NCBI RefSeq assembly: GCF_001679485.1
Contig: NZ_LZOZ01000001.1
Location: 124,001-188,000, forward strand
Direction: 5' to 3'
DNA: 64,000 nucleotides
Source of the DNA: Haemophilus sp. CCUG 60358
Lineage (GTDB): Bacteria > Pseudomonadota > Gammaproteobacteria > Enterobacterales > Pasteurellaceae
Positions within the stretch are counted from its first letter, which is position 1. Every line of letters starts with the position of its first letter. The notes beneath the pieces are model-generated. The model did not search any database and was not told the origin of the DNA. It saw only the letters and a program-made list of their open reading frames with translations. This document shows, piece after piece, positions 47,785-56,813 of this stretch. The translations under genes and the position numbers were made by a program.

Positions 47785-48477
47785 ATGAAATTAGACATTG
47801 TTTATCAGACTGATGATTTTATCATTATTTATAAGCCTTGTGGGCTAAGTGTGCATAAAGATCAAAGTGAAATTGGTTTAACCACTTTGCTTGCCAGGCA
47901 GCTTGATGTGCCACAAGCCTGGCTTGTTCATCGATTAGATAAAGTGACATCAGGTTTACTTATTTTGGCATTAAATGCCGAAAGTGCGGCTGAATTTTTC
48001 CGACTTTTTTCTGAACATCATATTCAAAAGACTTATCTTGCACTCAGTAATCAAAAACCAAAAAAGAAGCAAGGATTGATTGTCGGCGATATGCAAAAGT
48101 CTCGTAATAGGGCTTGGAAACTTTGCCAATCGAAAGAAAATCCTGCAATTACGCGTTTTGAAAGTGTGAGTTGTGAGCCTAATTTACGATTATTTATCTT
48201 AAAGCCACAAACAGGCAAAACTCATCAATTGCGTGTAGCGATGAAAAGCTTAGCTAGTCCCATTTTAGGCGATGCGCTTTATGCTAAAAACACTGAAAAT
48301 ATTGACCGCACTTATTTACACGCCGCAAGATTGCAATTTGAATTTAAAGGTAAAGCATTTGATGTGTTTACCCCTCCGAAAGAAGGAGAGTGGTGGCATC
48401 GTGATGCTGTTCAATCTCAGATTCAAAAATTTAGTTCAGCAAGTGCTGAGTCAACTGAACAGGAAAAGTGCGGTTAA
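47785..48477 (+). CDS. RluA-family pseudouridine synthase
   Basis: The start is taken as the ATG at 47785 (230 residues); the TTG at 47773 encodes only the uptake signal. It has the RluA-type core with the catalytic aspartate in WLVHRLDKVTSGLLILA and the later LKPQTGKTHQLRVAMKSL and ILGDALYA. This short class, remembered as H. influenzae HI0042, resembles TruC and RluC; the modified RNA site is unknown. xthA follows, as in H. influenzae. Confidence 0.85.
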   Translation: MKLDIVYQTDDFIIIYKPCGLSVHKDQSEIGLTTLLARQLDVPQAWLVHRLDKVTSGLLILALNAESAAEFFRLFSEHHIQKTYLALSNQKPKKKQGLIVGDMQKSRNRAWKLCQSKENPAITRFESVSCEPNLRLFILKPQTGKTHQLRVAMKSLASPILGDALYAKNTENIDRTYLHAARLQFEFKGKAFDVFTPPKEGEWWHRDAVQSQIQKFSSASAESTEQEKCG

Positions 48478-48493
48478 GATTTCAATTATTTTG

Positions 48494-48499
48494 TATAAT
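48494..48499 (+). promoter_or_regulatory. xthA -10 element
   Basis: A perfect TATAAT lies 35 bases before the xthA start, inside the 51-base gap after the pseudouridine synthase stop. Confidence 0.5.
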
Positions 48500-48528
48500 A
48501 GCCACAATTTTTCACATTAGGAATAAAA

Positions 48529-49332
48529 ATGAAATTTATCTCTTTTAATATTAATGGCTTACGTGCCCGCCCTCATCAACTCGAAGCAATTATTGAAAAA
48601 TACCAACCGGATGTGATTGGTTTACAAGAAATTAAAGTCGCGGATGAAGATTTTCCTTATGCAATTACAGACAATCTGGGCTATCACGTTTTTCACCATG
48701 GGCAAAAAGGGCATTACGGTGTAGCACTGTTAACCAAACAAGAACCAAAAGCGGTGCGTCGTGGTTTTCCAACTGATAATGAAGATGCGCAAAAACGCAT
48801 AATTATGGCGGATTTAGAAACGCCATTTGGTTTGTTAACGGTAATTAATGGCTATTTCCCACAGGGCGAAAGTCGTGCACATGAAACCAAGTTTCCGGCA
48901 AAAGAAAAATTTTATGCGGATCTTCAATGCTATTTAGAACAAGATCACGATAAAGCCAATCCAGTGTTAATTATGGGCGATATGAATATCAGTCCAAGCG
49001 ATTTAGATATTGGCATTGGCGATGAAAACCGCAAGCGTTGGTTGCGTACTGGCAAATGCTCATTCTTACCCGAAGAGCGTGAATGGTATCAACGCTTATA
49101 CGATTATGGATTGGAAGATACGTTCCGTAAATTAAATCCAACAGTCAATGACAAGTTCTCGTGGTTTGATTATCGCTCAAAAGGTTTTGATGATAACCGT
49201 GGATTACGTATCGATCATATTTTAGTGAATCGTCAATTAGCAGAGCGTTGCGTTGATGTTGGCATTGCATTAGATATTCGTGCAATGGAAAAACCGTCAG
49301 ATCACGCACCAATCTGGGCGGAGTTTAAATAG
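48529..49332 (+). CDS. xthA: Exonuclease III
   Basis: The 267-residue enzyme of the endonuclease/exonuclease/phosphatase fold removes abasic sites and 3' blocks. Motifs: [30 protein letters not shown] (catalytic glutamate), [15 protein letters not shown] and the final [12 protein letters not shown] (catalytic aspartate and histidine). Length matches E. coli XthA. Confidence 0.97.
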   Translation: MKFISFNINGLRARPHQLEAIIEKYQPDVIGLQEIKVADEDFPYAITDNLGYHVFHHGQKGHYGVALLTKQEPKAVRRGFPTDNEDAQKRIIMADLETPFGLLTVINGYFPQGESRAHETKFPAKEKFYADLQCYLEQDHDKANPVLIMGDMNISPSDLDIGIGDENRKRWLRTGKCSFLPEEREWYQRLYDYGLEDTFRKLNPTVNDKFSWFDYRSKGFDDNRGLRIDHILVNRQLAERCVDVGIALDIRAMEKPSDHAPIWAEFK

Positions 49333-49341
49333 GAAAGCAAC

Positions 49342-50115
49342 ATGGATATGGCAAATTGGCAGAATTATCGTTCGCAAGTGAATGGCATGCCTGCCGTGTT
49401 TACCGCAAATATTGAAGATTTAGATGTTTATCATGGTAAGCATCTTAGTAAAGTTGTGCAATTTACCGTGCCTTATCAGGGAGATGAGGACGGTTTGCCT
49501 AATGAAGATGAATATGAAAAATTAATTAATCGTCTTTTTAAAATCCTTGCACAATTGACCGCACTTCCAAATGTTTTTTTTGCTGGGCACTTTATTTGCA
49601 ATCATCAGGCAAAAATGCATTTCTATTGTGAACATGATGCTTTGCTTAAAGAAACCCTTCAACAACTCGATTTTGTCTCAGAAATCAACGTACAGAATGA
49701 TCCAAATTGGGATACCTATTTCGATTTCTTGTTGGCTTCACCATTAGAAATGAAATTAAATGCGACAGAAGAGATTTTGAGTATGCTGAATAGCAAAGGG
49801 CGTAATTTAAGCGACACTTATTTAATTGAGCATACTTTCCATTTTGATGAAGAAGAGAAAATGTTTCCCTTTATGGATGAATTAACGCTCGGACAAGTGT
49901 CTTTTAATACGTTAAAATATTCTAGCCAAGCCATCCAAACAGAAGAAGATGAAGAGCCTTATTTTATGGTGAAATTGGAGCAAGAGCTTTCATTAGACAG
50001 TAATGAGATCTTCGAGTGGGTAGAGCGCTTTGAAAAGCTAGCCATGGAGTTTTCTGGCGATTATATCGGCTGGGAATGCGATAATTTAATCGATGATCGT
50101 TCAGCATTAAATTAG
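49342..50115 (+). CDS. DUF695/RraB-like protein (HI0040 family)
   Basis: The 257-residue protein matches, from memory, the Pasteurellaceae family named after HI0040. The N-terminal half (about 1-130) is DUF695-like, starting with [19 protein letters not shown]. The C-terminal half (about 140-257) resembles RraB, the regulator of RNase E, ending in [14 protein letters not shown]. If functional as RraB, it would bind RNase E; this is inference from the fold. It starts ten bases after xthA and a terminator follows. Confidence 0.78.
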   Translation: MDMANWQNYRSQVNGMPAVFTANIEDLDVYHGKHLSKVVQFTVPYQGDEDGLPNEDEYEKLINRLFKILAQLTALPNVFFAGHFICNHQAKMHFYCEHDALLKETLQQLDFVSEINVQNDPNWDTYFDFLLASPLEMKLNATEEILSMLNSKGRNLSDTYLIEHTFHFDEEEKMFPFMDELTLGQVSFNTLKYSSQAIQTEEDEEPYFMVKLEQELSLDSNEIFEWVERFEKLAMEFSGDYIGWECDNLIDDRSALN

Positions 50116-50155
50116 CCTGATAATTCATTAAATCAGTATAGATTAGATAAAAATA

Positions 50156-50190
50156 AAGCCCATCAACACGATGGGCTTAAATTCTTTTGG
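50156..50190 (+). terminator. Terminator after the HI0040-like gene
   Basis: AAGCCCATC and GATGGGCTT pair around AACAC, followed by AAATTCTTTT, a weak T tract. Confidence 0.65.
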
Positions 50191-50247
50191 CTACTAATTT
50201 AGGATTCGTAAAAGGAGACAAACGAAAGCTAAACCAAAAGATAAATT

Positions 50248-50323
50248 TGGCTCCTCCTGCGGGACTCGAACCTGCGACATATGGATTAACAGTCCACCGT
50301 TCTACCGACTGAACTAAGGAGGA
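50248..50323 (-). tRNA. tRNA-Asn (GTT)
   Basis: On the minus strand the 76-base sequence starts TCCTCCTTAGTTCAGTCGGT and ends with AGGAGGAG followed by an encoded CCA. The seven-base acceptor stem is perfect, the anticodon loop is ACTGTTAATC with anticodon GTT, and the T arm carries GGTTCGAGTCC. It is a lone tRNA gene. Confidence 0.97.
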
Positions 50324-50427
50324 ATAAATTTGGTATCACAAAGAATAGGCGCGCATTTTAATGATCGGACCACTTCTTGTCAAGACCAAAAATGAAAAAA
50401 ATCATAAAAAATTTTGCACTTTTTTCT

Positions 50428-50458
50428 ATCCACAAAGCCTGTGGATAACTTTGTGGAT
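50428..50458. promoter_or_regulatory. DnaA-box hairpin upstream of uvrB
   Basis: ATCCACAAAG (50428-50437) and CTTTGTGGAT (50449-50458) form a perfect ten-base inverted repeat. Between them, TGTGGATAA (50440-50448) is a perfect DnaA box, TTATCCACA on the other strand. The arms themselves are near-matches (CTATCCACA and TGTGGATTG). A T-rich tract (TTGTTTTTG) follows, so a terminator role is also possible. The 50324-50711 gap otherwise holds the uvrB promoter. Confidence 0.6.
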
Positions 50459-50675
50459 TGTTTTTGTTTAAAATGGTCAACCACTGGTGCAGACTGGCTT
50501 TTCCTTAAATTGTTCATCTATTAGCCGCAAGTGAATATTCTTTTAAATATCAATATGTTAAGTAAAGTCCAGCAAAAAAAATAAAATATTTTTCAATTTT
50601 GAAGTGTTTAAGACTTGACACGCCTAAGTATGTGTAAAACTTGGATTTTTATCACTCAATTTGGAGCAATAAATG

Positions 50676-50684
50676 TGCTAAAAT
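50676..50684 (+). promoter_or_regulatory. uvrB extended -10 promoter
   Basis: TGCTAAAAT is an extended -10 (TGnTAAAAT) 40-48 bases before the ATG. No convincing -35 is present at 17 bases. No LexA box could be seen near it by eye. Confidence 0.45.
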
Positions 50685-50723
50685 AGCTCCATTTCTAAAA
50701 TACCTAAAAAATTGACCGCACTT

Positions 50724-52760
50724 ATGGCAGAGAAAATTAATACTAAGCCTTTTATCCTTCATTCCGATTTTAAGCCTTCTGGTGATCAACCCCAAGCAAT
50801 CGAAAAATTAGTCGAAAATTTAGAGGATGGTTTGGCCCATCAAACACTTCTAGGGGTAACGGGGTCAGGCAAAACATTTACCATTGCAAATGTCATAGCG
50901 ACATTAAATCGCCCGGCGATGTTACTTGCCCCAAATAAAACCCTCGCTGCTCAGCTTTATGCAGAAATGAAAGCGTTTTTTCCAGAAAATGCAGTGGAAT
51001 ATTTCGTCTCATACTATGATTATTATCAGCCAGAAGCTTATGTACCGAGTAGTGATACCTTTATTGAGAAAGATGCTTCTATTAATGATCAGATTGAACA
51101 GATGCGTCTTTCTGCTACGAAGTCATTCTTAGAGCGTCGAGATACTATTGTAGTGGCGTCTGTATCCGCGATTTATGGTTTGGGTGATCCGGATAGCTAT
51201 TTGCAGATGATGTTGCATTTACAGCAAGGTGCCATTATCGATCAACGTCAGATTTTAGCGAAGTTGGCGGAATTACAATACGCAAGAAACGATCACGCTT
51301 TTCAGCGTGGTACATTCCGGGTGCGCGGCGAAGTGATTGATATTTTCCCTGCAGAATCTGACGATCGAGCGGTACGAATTGAATTATTCGATGATGAAAT
51401 TGAACGCCTAAGCTTATTTGATCCTTTAACGGGTACTAGTTTTGGCGCTGTTCCGCGTTTTACGGTGTATCCGAAAACCCACTATGTGACGCCAAGAGAG
51501 CGTATTTTAGATGCTATTGAAAAAATCAAAGTGGAGCTTGTGCAACGCCGTGAATATTTCATCAAAGAACATAAGCTGTTGGAAGAGCAGCGTATTACCC
51601 AACGCACACAATTTGATATTGAGATGATGAATGAGCTCGGCTATTGCTCAGGAATAGAAAACTATTCACGCTATCTTTCTGGCAGAAATGAGGGTGAACC
51701 ACCTCCGACATTATTTGATTATATGCCGTCTGATGCGATTTTGATTATTGATGAATCACACGTGACTGTTCCGCAAATTGGCGGGATGTATCGTGGTGAC
51801 CGTTCACGTAAAGAAACCTTGGTGGAATATGGTTTCCGTTTGCCTTCAACATTGGATAATCGTCCATTACGCTTTGAAGAGTTCGAACGTTTAGCGCCGC
51901 AGACGATTTACGTTTCAGCGACACCAGGCCCTTATGAGTTGGAAAAATCGGGCAGTGAAATAGTTGATCAGGTTGTGCGTCCAACAGGCTTACTTGATCC
52001 GCAAATTGAAATTCGTCCAGTGTCCATTCAAGTGGATGATTTGCTCTCCGAAGCGCGTCAAAGAGCGGACAAAAATGAGCGTGTTTTAGTGACGACGCTG
52101 ACGAAGAAAATGGCGGAAGATTTAACGGATTACTTAGATGAACATGGCATTCGTGTACGTTATCTGCACTCAGATATTGATACGGTTGAGCGTGTAGAGA
52201 TTATTCGTGATTTGCGTTTGGGTGAGTTTGATGTGTTGGTTGGTATCAACTTGCTACGTGAGGGCTTGGACATTCCAGAAGTTTCTCTTGTGGCGATTTT
52301 AGATGCCGATAAAGAAGGTTTCTTGCGTTCTGAGCGTTCCTTAATTCAAACCATCGGTCGTGCCGCTCGAAACTTGAATGGTAAAGCAATTTTGTATGCT
52401 GATAGCATGACTAAATCTATGGAAAAAGCCATTACCGAAACGAATCGCCGTCGTGAAAAACAAATGAAATACAATGAAGAGCACGGTATTGTTCCACAGG
52501 CATTGAATAAGAAAGTTGGTGAATTATTAGATATTGGTCAAGGTGCAAATCAAAAAGCCAAATCGAAACAGCGTGGAAAAACGGCGGCTGAACCGACCGC
52601 ACTTTACAATACACCTAAATCAGCCAAAGAATTCCAACAACAAATTAAGAAATTGGAACAACAAATGTATAAATTTGCTCAAGATCTTGAGTTTGAAAAA
52701 GCCGCCGCAGTACGCGATCAGCTTCATCAATTGAGAGAGCAGTTTATGATATCGGAATAG
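50724..52760 (+). CDS. uvrB: UvrABC system protein B
   Basis: The start is the ATG at 50724 behind the uptake signal TTGACCGCACTT (an upstream TTG would only encode that signal). 678 residues. Walker A GVTGSGKT at about residues 40-47, the damage-probing beta-hairpin region [24 protein letters not shown]-like [11 protein letters not shown], helicase motif [11 protein letters not shown] and the C-terminal UVR motif ([18 protein letters not shown]). The central damage-verification helicase of excision repair. Confidence 0.97.
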   Translation: MAEKINTKPFILHSDFKPSGDQPQAIEKLVENLEDGLAHQTLLGVTGSGKTFTIANVIATLNRPAMLLAPNKTLAAQLYAEMKAFFPENAVEYFVSYYDYYQPEAYVPSSDTFIEKDASINDQIEQMRLSATKSFLERRDTIVVASVSAIYGLGDPDSYLQMMLHLQQGAIIDQRQILAKLAELQYARNDHAFQRGTFRVRGEVIDIFPAESDDRAVRIELFDDEIERLSLFDPLTGTSFGAVPRFTVYPKTHYVTPRERILDAIEKIKVELVQRREYFIKEHKLLEEQRITQRTQFDIEMMNELGYCSGIENYSRYLSGRNEGEPPPTLFDYMPSDAILIIDESHVTVPQIGGMYRGDRSRKETLVEYGFRLPSTLDNRPLRFEEFERLAPQTIYVSATPGPYELEKSGSEIVDQVVRPTGLLDPQIEIRPVSIQVDDLLSEARQRADKNERVLVTTLTKKMAEDLTDYLDEHGIRVRYLHSDIDTVERVEIIRDLRLGEFDVLVGINLLREGLDIPEVSLVAILDADKEGFLRSERSLIQTIGRAARNLNGKAILYADSMTKSMEKAITETNRRREKQMKYNEEHGIVPQALNKKVGELLDIGQGANQKAKSKQRGKTAAEPTALYNTPKSAKEFQQQIKKLEQQMYKFAQDLEFEKAAAVRDQLHQLREQFMISE

Positions 52761-52764
52761 AGTA

Positions 52765-52796
52765 AAAGTGCGGTCAAATCAATTTGACCGCACTTT
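52765..52796. terminator. Bidirectional uptake-signal terminator after uvrB
   Basis: AAAGTGCGGTCAAAT and ATTTGACCGCACTTT are opposed uptake signals; it also ends the converging htrA gene. Confidence 0.85.
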
Positions 52797-52800
52797 CATT

Positions 52801-54192
52801 TTATTGCACTAATAAGTAGAAGTTATTTTTACCACGTAAGATATTGAGTGCAACAGCAGATGGTTTTTCATCTAGCGCTTTGCGTAAGTCTTGCGTGCTT
52901 TCAATTGGCTGGCGGTTGATGCCGATGATGATATCACCCGATTTTAAACCGCGTTGTGCTGCCATTGAATTTGGCTGTACTTTGCTAATTTCCACACCTT
53001 TAACGCCTTTTGCATCATAGTTGCTTAAGGTTGCACCATCTAATGCTGGAAGTTCCGTTTTGCTCGCAGTTTGAGTGCCATCGTCTGCTTGTAAGGTCAC
53101 TTTTACGTTTTCAGATTTACCATCACGTAAATAAGTAAGTTCAATTTCTTTGCCTGCACCAGAAGTCGCGATTTTAGCTCGCATTTCGGCAAAGCTTGAG
53201 ATTTTTTGACCATTCATTGCGGTAATTACATCACCCGCTTTTAAGCCTGCTTTTTCGGCAGCAGAATTTGGAATGACTTCACTCACAAAAGCACCTTGTT
53301 GCGCACTGACATTAAAGGCTTTCGCTAAATCTGCATTTAATTCGCCACCTTTAATACCGAGTAAACCACGGCGTACTTCACCAAATTCTAAGATTTGTTG
53401 CACAAGATTGTTGGCTTGGTTGCTTGGAATTGCAAAGGCAATCCCGGCGTTACCGCCACTTGGAGAAATAATAGCCGTATTGATACCAATTAATTCACCT
53501 TGTAAATTCAATAATGCACCGCCAGAGTTACCACGGTTTACCGCCGCATCGGTTTGAATATAGTTTTCATACGCACCGCTATCTGAACCAGTAGAGCGGC
53601 CAAGTGCTGAAACAATACCAGAGGTTACAGTTTGGCCTAAACCGAATGGGTTACCGATAGCAACGGTGAAATCACCTACGCGTAATTTATCGGAGTCAGC
53701 CATTTTGATCGCGGTAAGGTTAGTTGGTTTTTCGATTTGTACTAAAGCGATATCAGATTGTTCGTCTTTTCCAACGAGTTTTGCTTTGAATTCACGTCCG
53801 TCTTGTAATTTTACGGTGATTTTATCCGCACCATCTACCACGTGATTATTAGTTAAAACATAGCCTTTATCTGCATTGATGATCACGCCAGAACCTAAAC
53901 CTCGGAAGTTGCGTGATGAGCCACGGTTTCCACCAAATTGTTCGCCAAATTGATCACCAAAGAAAAATTTAAATTCTTCCGGGATGTCATCAGGTAATGC
54001 TGAACGGCTGTTTGCTTTTGCTTTGCCTTCAACGGAAATCGTCACAACAGCTGCTTGCGCTTTTTCTAACATTGGCGCTAGGCTGCCTTGTTCTACGATT
54101 TCATTCGGAATAGCTGCTTGAGCGGATAAAGAGGTCGCAAATACGCTTAAACCTAATGCGATGCCGGTTAATACAAAATTTCTTTTCTTCAT
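52801..54192 (-). CDS. degP: HtrA/DegP-type periplasmic serine protease
   Basis: The start is set at the ATG at 54192 behind TTGGAGAA, giving 463 residues with a signal peptide ending SLSAQA; the upstream in-frame ATG at 54234 is unlikely. Trypsin-like domain with histidine in YVLTNNHVVDGADK, aspartate in EQSDIALVQIE and serine in AAVNRGNSGGALLNLQGE. Two PDZ domains follow (GVFVSEVIPNSAAEKAGLKAGD, as GAFVSEVIPNSAAEKAG here, and VQPNSMAAQRGLKSGD). It degrades or refolds envelope proteins. Close to H. influenzae HtrA. Confidence 0.94.
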   Translation of the reverse strand: MKKRNFVLTGIALGLSVFATSLSAQAAIPNEIVEQGSLAPMLEKAQAAVVTISVEGKAKANSRSALPDDIPEEFKFFFGDQFGEQFGGNRGSSRNFRGLGSGVIINADKGYVLTNNHVVDGADKITVKLQDGREFKAKLVGKDEQSDIALVQIEKPTNLTAIKMADSDKLRVGDFTVAIGNPFGLGQTVTSGIVSALGRSTGSDSGAYENYIQTDAAVNRGNSGGALLNLQGELIGINTAIISPSGGNAGIAFAIPSNQANNLVQQILEFGEVRRGLLGIKGGELNADLAKAFNVSAQQGAFVSEVIPNSAAEKAGLKAGDVITAMNGQKISSFAEMRAKIATSGAGKEIELTYLRDGKSENVKVTLQADDGTQTASKTELPALDGATLSNYDAKGVKGVEISKVQPNSMAAQRGLKSGDIIIGINRQPIESTQDLRKALDEKPSAVALNILRGKNNFYLLVQ

Positions 54193-54498
54193 AGAGTTCT
54201 CCAAGTAAAAATAAATGACTGAATAAGTGTTCATTCAGACAAAGAAATGGGGGAAATGTTCAGTAAAAACAAGGGAGTTTAAAAAAATATTTAAAAAAGT
54301 ACGGTCGGAATTGAAATTGTTCTTTATGACCACATTTTATTTAATTTATTTGTGTATTTTGGAGAATAAACAGGGGAGCTTTTTAAAATGTAGCAGGTAC
54401 AACCTATTTTTACGCCAAAATCCTTGCCAGATAAAGTGAAAGGTAGTTTAATAACGACCTACTTGGATTGCTTAACAAGTACAAGTTTTATGCAGTTG

Positions 54499-54542
54499 TA
54501 TAAAATTAGTGTATGAATTTAAATGAACTAGTTTACTAGTAC
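54499..54542 (+). promoter_or_regulatory. aroG promoter and TrpR operator
   Basis: GAACTAGTTTACTAGTAC at 54525-54542 differs by one base from the E. coli trp operator. A TATAAA -10-like element is at 54499-54504, so the operator would overlap the transcription start. The rest of the 54193-54608 gap holds the htrA start region and nothing else recognised. Confidence 0.7.
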
Positions 54543-54608
54543 AAAAAATAGGTGTAGAGTAACGCCATTAGATTTTAAGCATAACATTTAAGATTTAGAG
54601 AGTGACAT

Positions 54609-55700
54609 ATGGCGACGAAGAAAGAAGATATCGAAATAAAAGTTGCAAATGACGATACCCGAATTGAAAAAGTGGATCAGGTATTGCCTCCCATTGCTTT
54701 ATTAGAAAAATTTCCTGCAAGTGAAGAAGCAGCTGAGTTAGTTCGTGAAACCCGTTTATATGCCCACAATATTATTCATGGAAAAGACGACCGTTTACTT
54801 GTGGTAATTGGTCCTTGTTCTATTCATGATCCTAAAGCGGCATTAGATTACGCAAAACGTTTAAAAGTATTACGTGATGAATATAAAGATACACTTGAAG
54901 TGGTGATGCGCGTTTACTTTGAAAAACCGCGTACAACAGTGGGCTGGAAAGGCTTAATTAACGATCCTTATTTAAATGATACGTATCGTTTAAATGATGG
55001 TTTACGTATTGCGCGTAAATTATTATCTGATATTAATAACTTAGGTGTGCCATCAGCCGGTGAGTTCTTAGATATGATCACACCGCAATATGTGGCAGAT
55101 TTTATGAGTTGGGGTGCAATTGGTGCGAGAACAACTGAATCTCAAGTTCACCGTGAATTAGCTTCAGGTTTATCTTGTGCGGTAGGATTTAAAAATGGCA
55201 CAAATGGTGGCGTAAAAGTCGCCTTAGATGCAATGGGTGCGGCAGAAGCTTCGCATTATTTCTTATCCGTAACAAAATTTGGTCATTCTGCTATTGTTTC
55301 AACAAAGGGAAATGAAGACTGCCACATTATTTTACGTGGTGGAGATAAAGGCCCTAACTATAAGGCTGAAGACATTGTAAAAGTGTGTGCAGAGATCGAA
55401 AAATCAGGTCGTATTCCACATGTCATGGTTGATTTCAGCCATGCAAATAGTAGCAAACAATTCAAAAAACAAATGGAAGTTTGTGAAGATGTTTGCCAGC
55501 AAATTGCAGGCGGTTCAAAACAGATCTTTGGTGTCATGGTAGAAAGCCATATCGTTGAAGGTCGTCAAGATTTAGTCGATGGTAAAGCGCAGACTTACGG
55601 ACAAAGTATTACTGATGCCTGTATCGGTTGGGAAGATACAGAAATCTTGTTAAAACAACTATCTGATGCAGTAGCGGCTCGCCGTCGAGTAAATAACTAA
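54609..55700 (+). CDS. aroG: 3-deoxy-7-phosphoheptulonate synthase, AroG type
   Basis: The 363-residue enzyme starts aromatic synthesis from PEP and erythrose 4-phosphate. Motifs: LLVVIGPCSIHDPKAALDYA, YFEKPRTTVGWKGLINDP, GAIGARTTESQVHRELASG and VDFSHANSSKQFKKQMEV. It is most like the phenylalanine-sensitive AroG, but the operator upstream is of the TrpR kind. The N-terminus is somewhat longer (TKKEDIEIKVANDDTRIEKV). Feedback specificity is not determined. Confidence 0.95.
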   Translation: MATKKEDIEIKVANDDTRIEKVDQVLPPIALLEKFPASEEAAELVRETRLYAHNIIHGKDDRLLVVIGPCSIHDPKAALDYAKRLKVLRDEYKDTLEVVMRVYFEKPRTTVGWKGLINDPYLNDTYRLNDGLRIARKLLSDINNLGVPSAGEFLDMITPQYVADFMSWGAIGARTTESQVHRELASGLSCAVGFKNGTNGGVKVALDAMGAAEASHYFLSVTKFGHSAIVSTKGNEDCHIILRGGDKGPNYKAEDIVKVCAEIEKSGRIPHVMVDFSHANSSKQFKKQMEVCEDVCQQIAGGSKQIFGVMVESHIVEGRQDLVDGKAQTYGQSITDACIGWEDTEILLKQLSDAVAARRRVNN

Positions 55701-55724
55701 TAATTTTTTATTTTTCAGATGATT

Positions 55725-55758
55725 AAAAGTGCGGTTAATTTTGACCGCACTTTTTTTT
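55725..55758 (+). terminator. aroG terminator from opposed uptake signals
   Basis: AAAAGTGCGGT and ACCGCACTTTT pair around a short loop and a nine-T run follows. Confidence 0.87.
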
Positions 55759-55822
55759 TGTATTACTATGAAAGATAATAAAAAAGGTGTATGTTAGAGC
55801 TAAGAAATGAGACAGGAGAAAT

Positions 55823-56743
55823 ATGATGGGCGATACGATAAATGGTCTGTTAATTGTTTTAATACCTATGCTATTAGGCTATTTACTTAAGACTAATAAT
55901 AAATCCTATATCATAAAAATTAATCATATTGTGATGTTTTTGCTCTATATCATCCTTTTCTTAATGGGGTATTTGCTTGGACAGTTAGATGATTTAGAGA
56001 ATAAACTCCCTATTATTGGCACAACTGCGGTGACGCTATCGGCGATCATTTTGGGATCCAATATGATTGGTTTAATGTTTTATGACCGTTTTAATCCAGC
56101 AGAGCCACTTAAATCACAAGGTAAAATTGATTCTCGTTGGCACTCCTTAATTGACTCTCTCAAACTTTCCGGCACAGTGGTAATTGGCACCCTTTGTGGT
56201 TTCTTATTCAAATCCTATCTCATGTTACCTACAGGTATTAATCTGTATGTATTGATTGTACTGATTTTCTTTGTAGGGATTCAGCTAAGAAATAACGGCA
56301 TTTCCTTGAAAGAAGCCCTTTTCAATAAACGAGGTTTCCAAACGGGAATGGTGTTTACTTTTACTTCATTACTAGGAGGTATCATTGCTGCTTTTGTTTT
56401 GGCTATGCCAATTACGCAAGGACTGGCATTTGCCTCTGGAATGGGGTGGTATTCGTTATCCAGTGTAGTATTGACCAATGCATGGGGACCTGTACAGGGC
56501 AGTATTGCCTTTTTTAATGATTTATCCCGAGAAATTGTCAGTTTATTTGTCATCCCATTATTTATGCGCCATTTTCGTTCGACTGCAATTGGGATTACGG
56601 GTGCTACTGCAATAGATTGCACTTTGCCAATTATCCAAAAAGCGGGAGGCATTGAAGTCACGCCAATTGCGATTTCATTCGGCTTTGTGACGAATATTCT
56701 GCCACCATTGTTATTGGTTTTCTTTTCCAGTATTCCGCTATAA
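55823..56743 (+). CDS. lysO: LysO-family lysine exporter (YbjE, DUF340)
   Basis: The 306-residue protein has about eight to ten membrane helices. The two-part DUF340 fold is shown by HIVMFLLYIILFLMGYLLGQ and, later, ASGMGWYSLSSVVLTNAWGP and NDLSREIVSLFVIPLFM, with charged residues in the membrane as in E. coli LysO, which exports lysine and thialysine. An ArgR or lysine control site was not identified. The ATG pair 55823/55826 lies behind AGGAGAAAT. Confidence 0.9.
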   Translation: MMGDTINGLLIVLIPMLLGYLLKTNNKSYIIKINHIVMFLLYIILFLMGYLLGQLDDLENKLPIIGTTAVTLSAIILGSNMIGLMFYDRFNPAEPLKSQGKIDSRWHSLIDSLKLSGTVVIGTLCGFLFKSYLMLPTGINLYVLIVLIFFVGIQLRNNGISLKEALFNKRGFQTGMVFTFTSLLGGIIAAFVLAMPITQGLAFASGMGWYSLSSVVLTNAWGPVQGSIAFFNDLSREIVSLFVIPLFMRHFRSTAIGITGATAIDCTLPIIQKAGGIEVTPIAISFGFVTNILPPLLLVFFSSIPL

Positions 56744-56762
56744 AAAAGAAATACCAAAAAAC

Positions 56763-56799
56763 AAAAGAGTTAATTGTTATTTTTCGATTAACTCTTTTT
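56763..56799. terminator. Bidirectional terminator between lysO and hypF
   Basis: AAAAGAGTTAAT and ATTAACTCTTTT form a perfect stem with a 12-base loop. Confidence 0.82.
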
Positions 56800-56813
56800 C
56801 TTATATTTTAATG

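Noticed and set aside
54227..54439. Small plus-strand frame upstream of aroG
   Set aside because: No ribosome-binding site and no protein-like composition; it overlaps the htrA control region.
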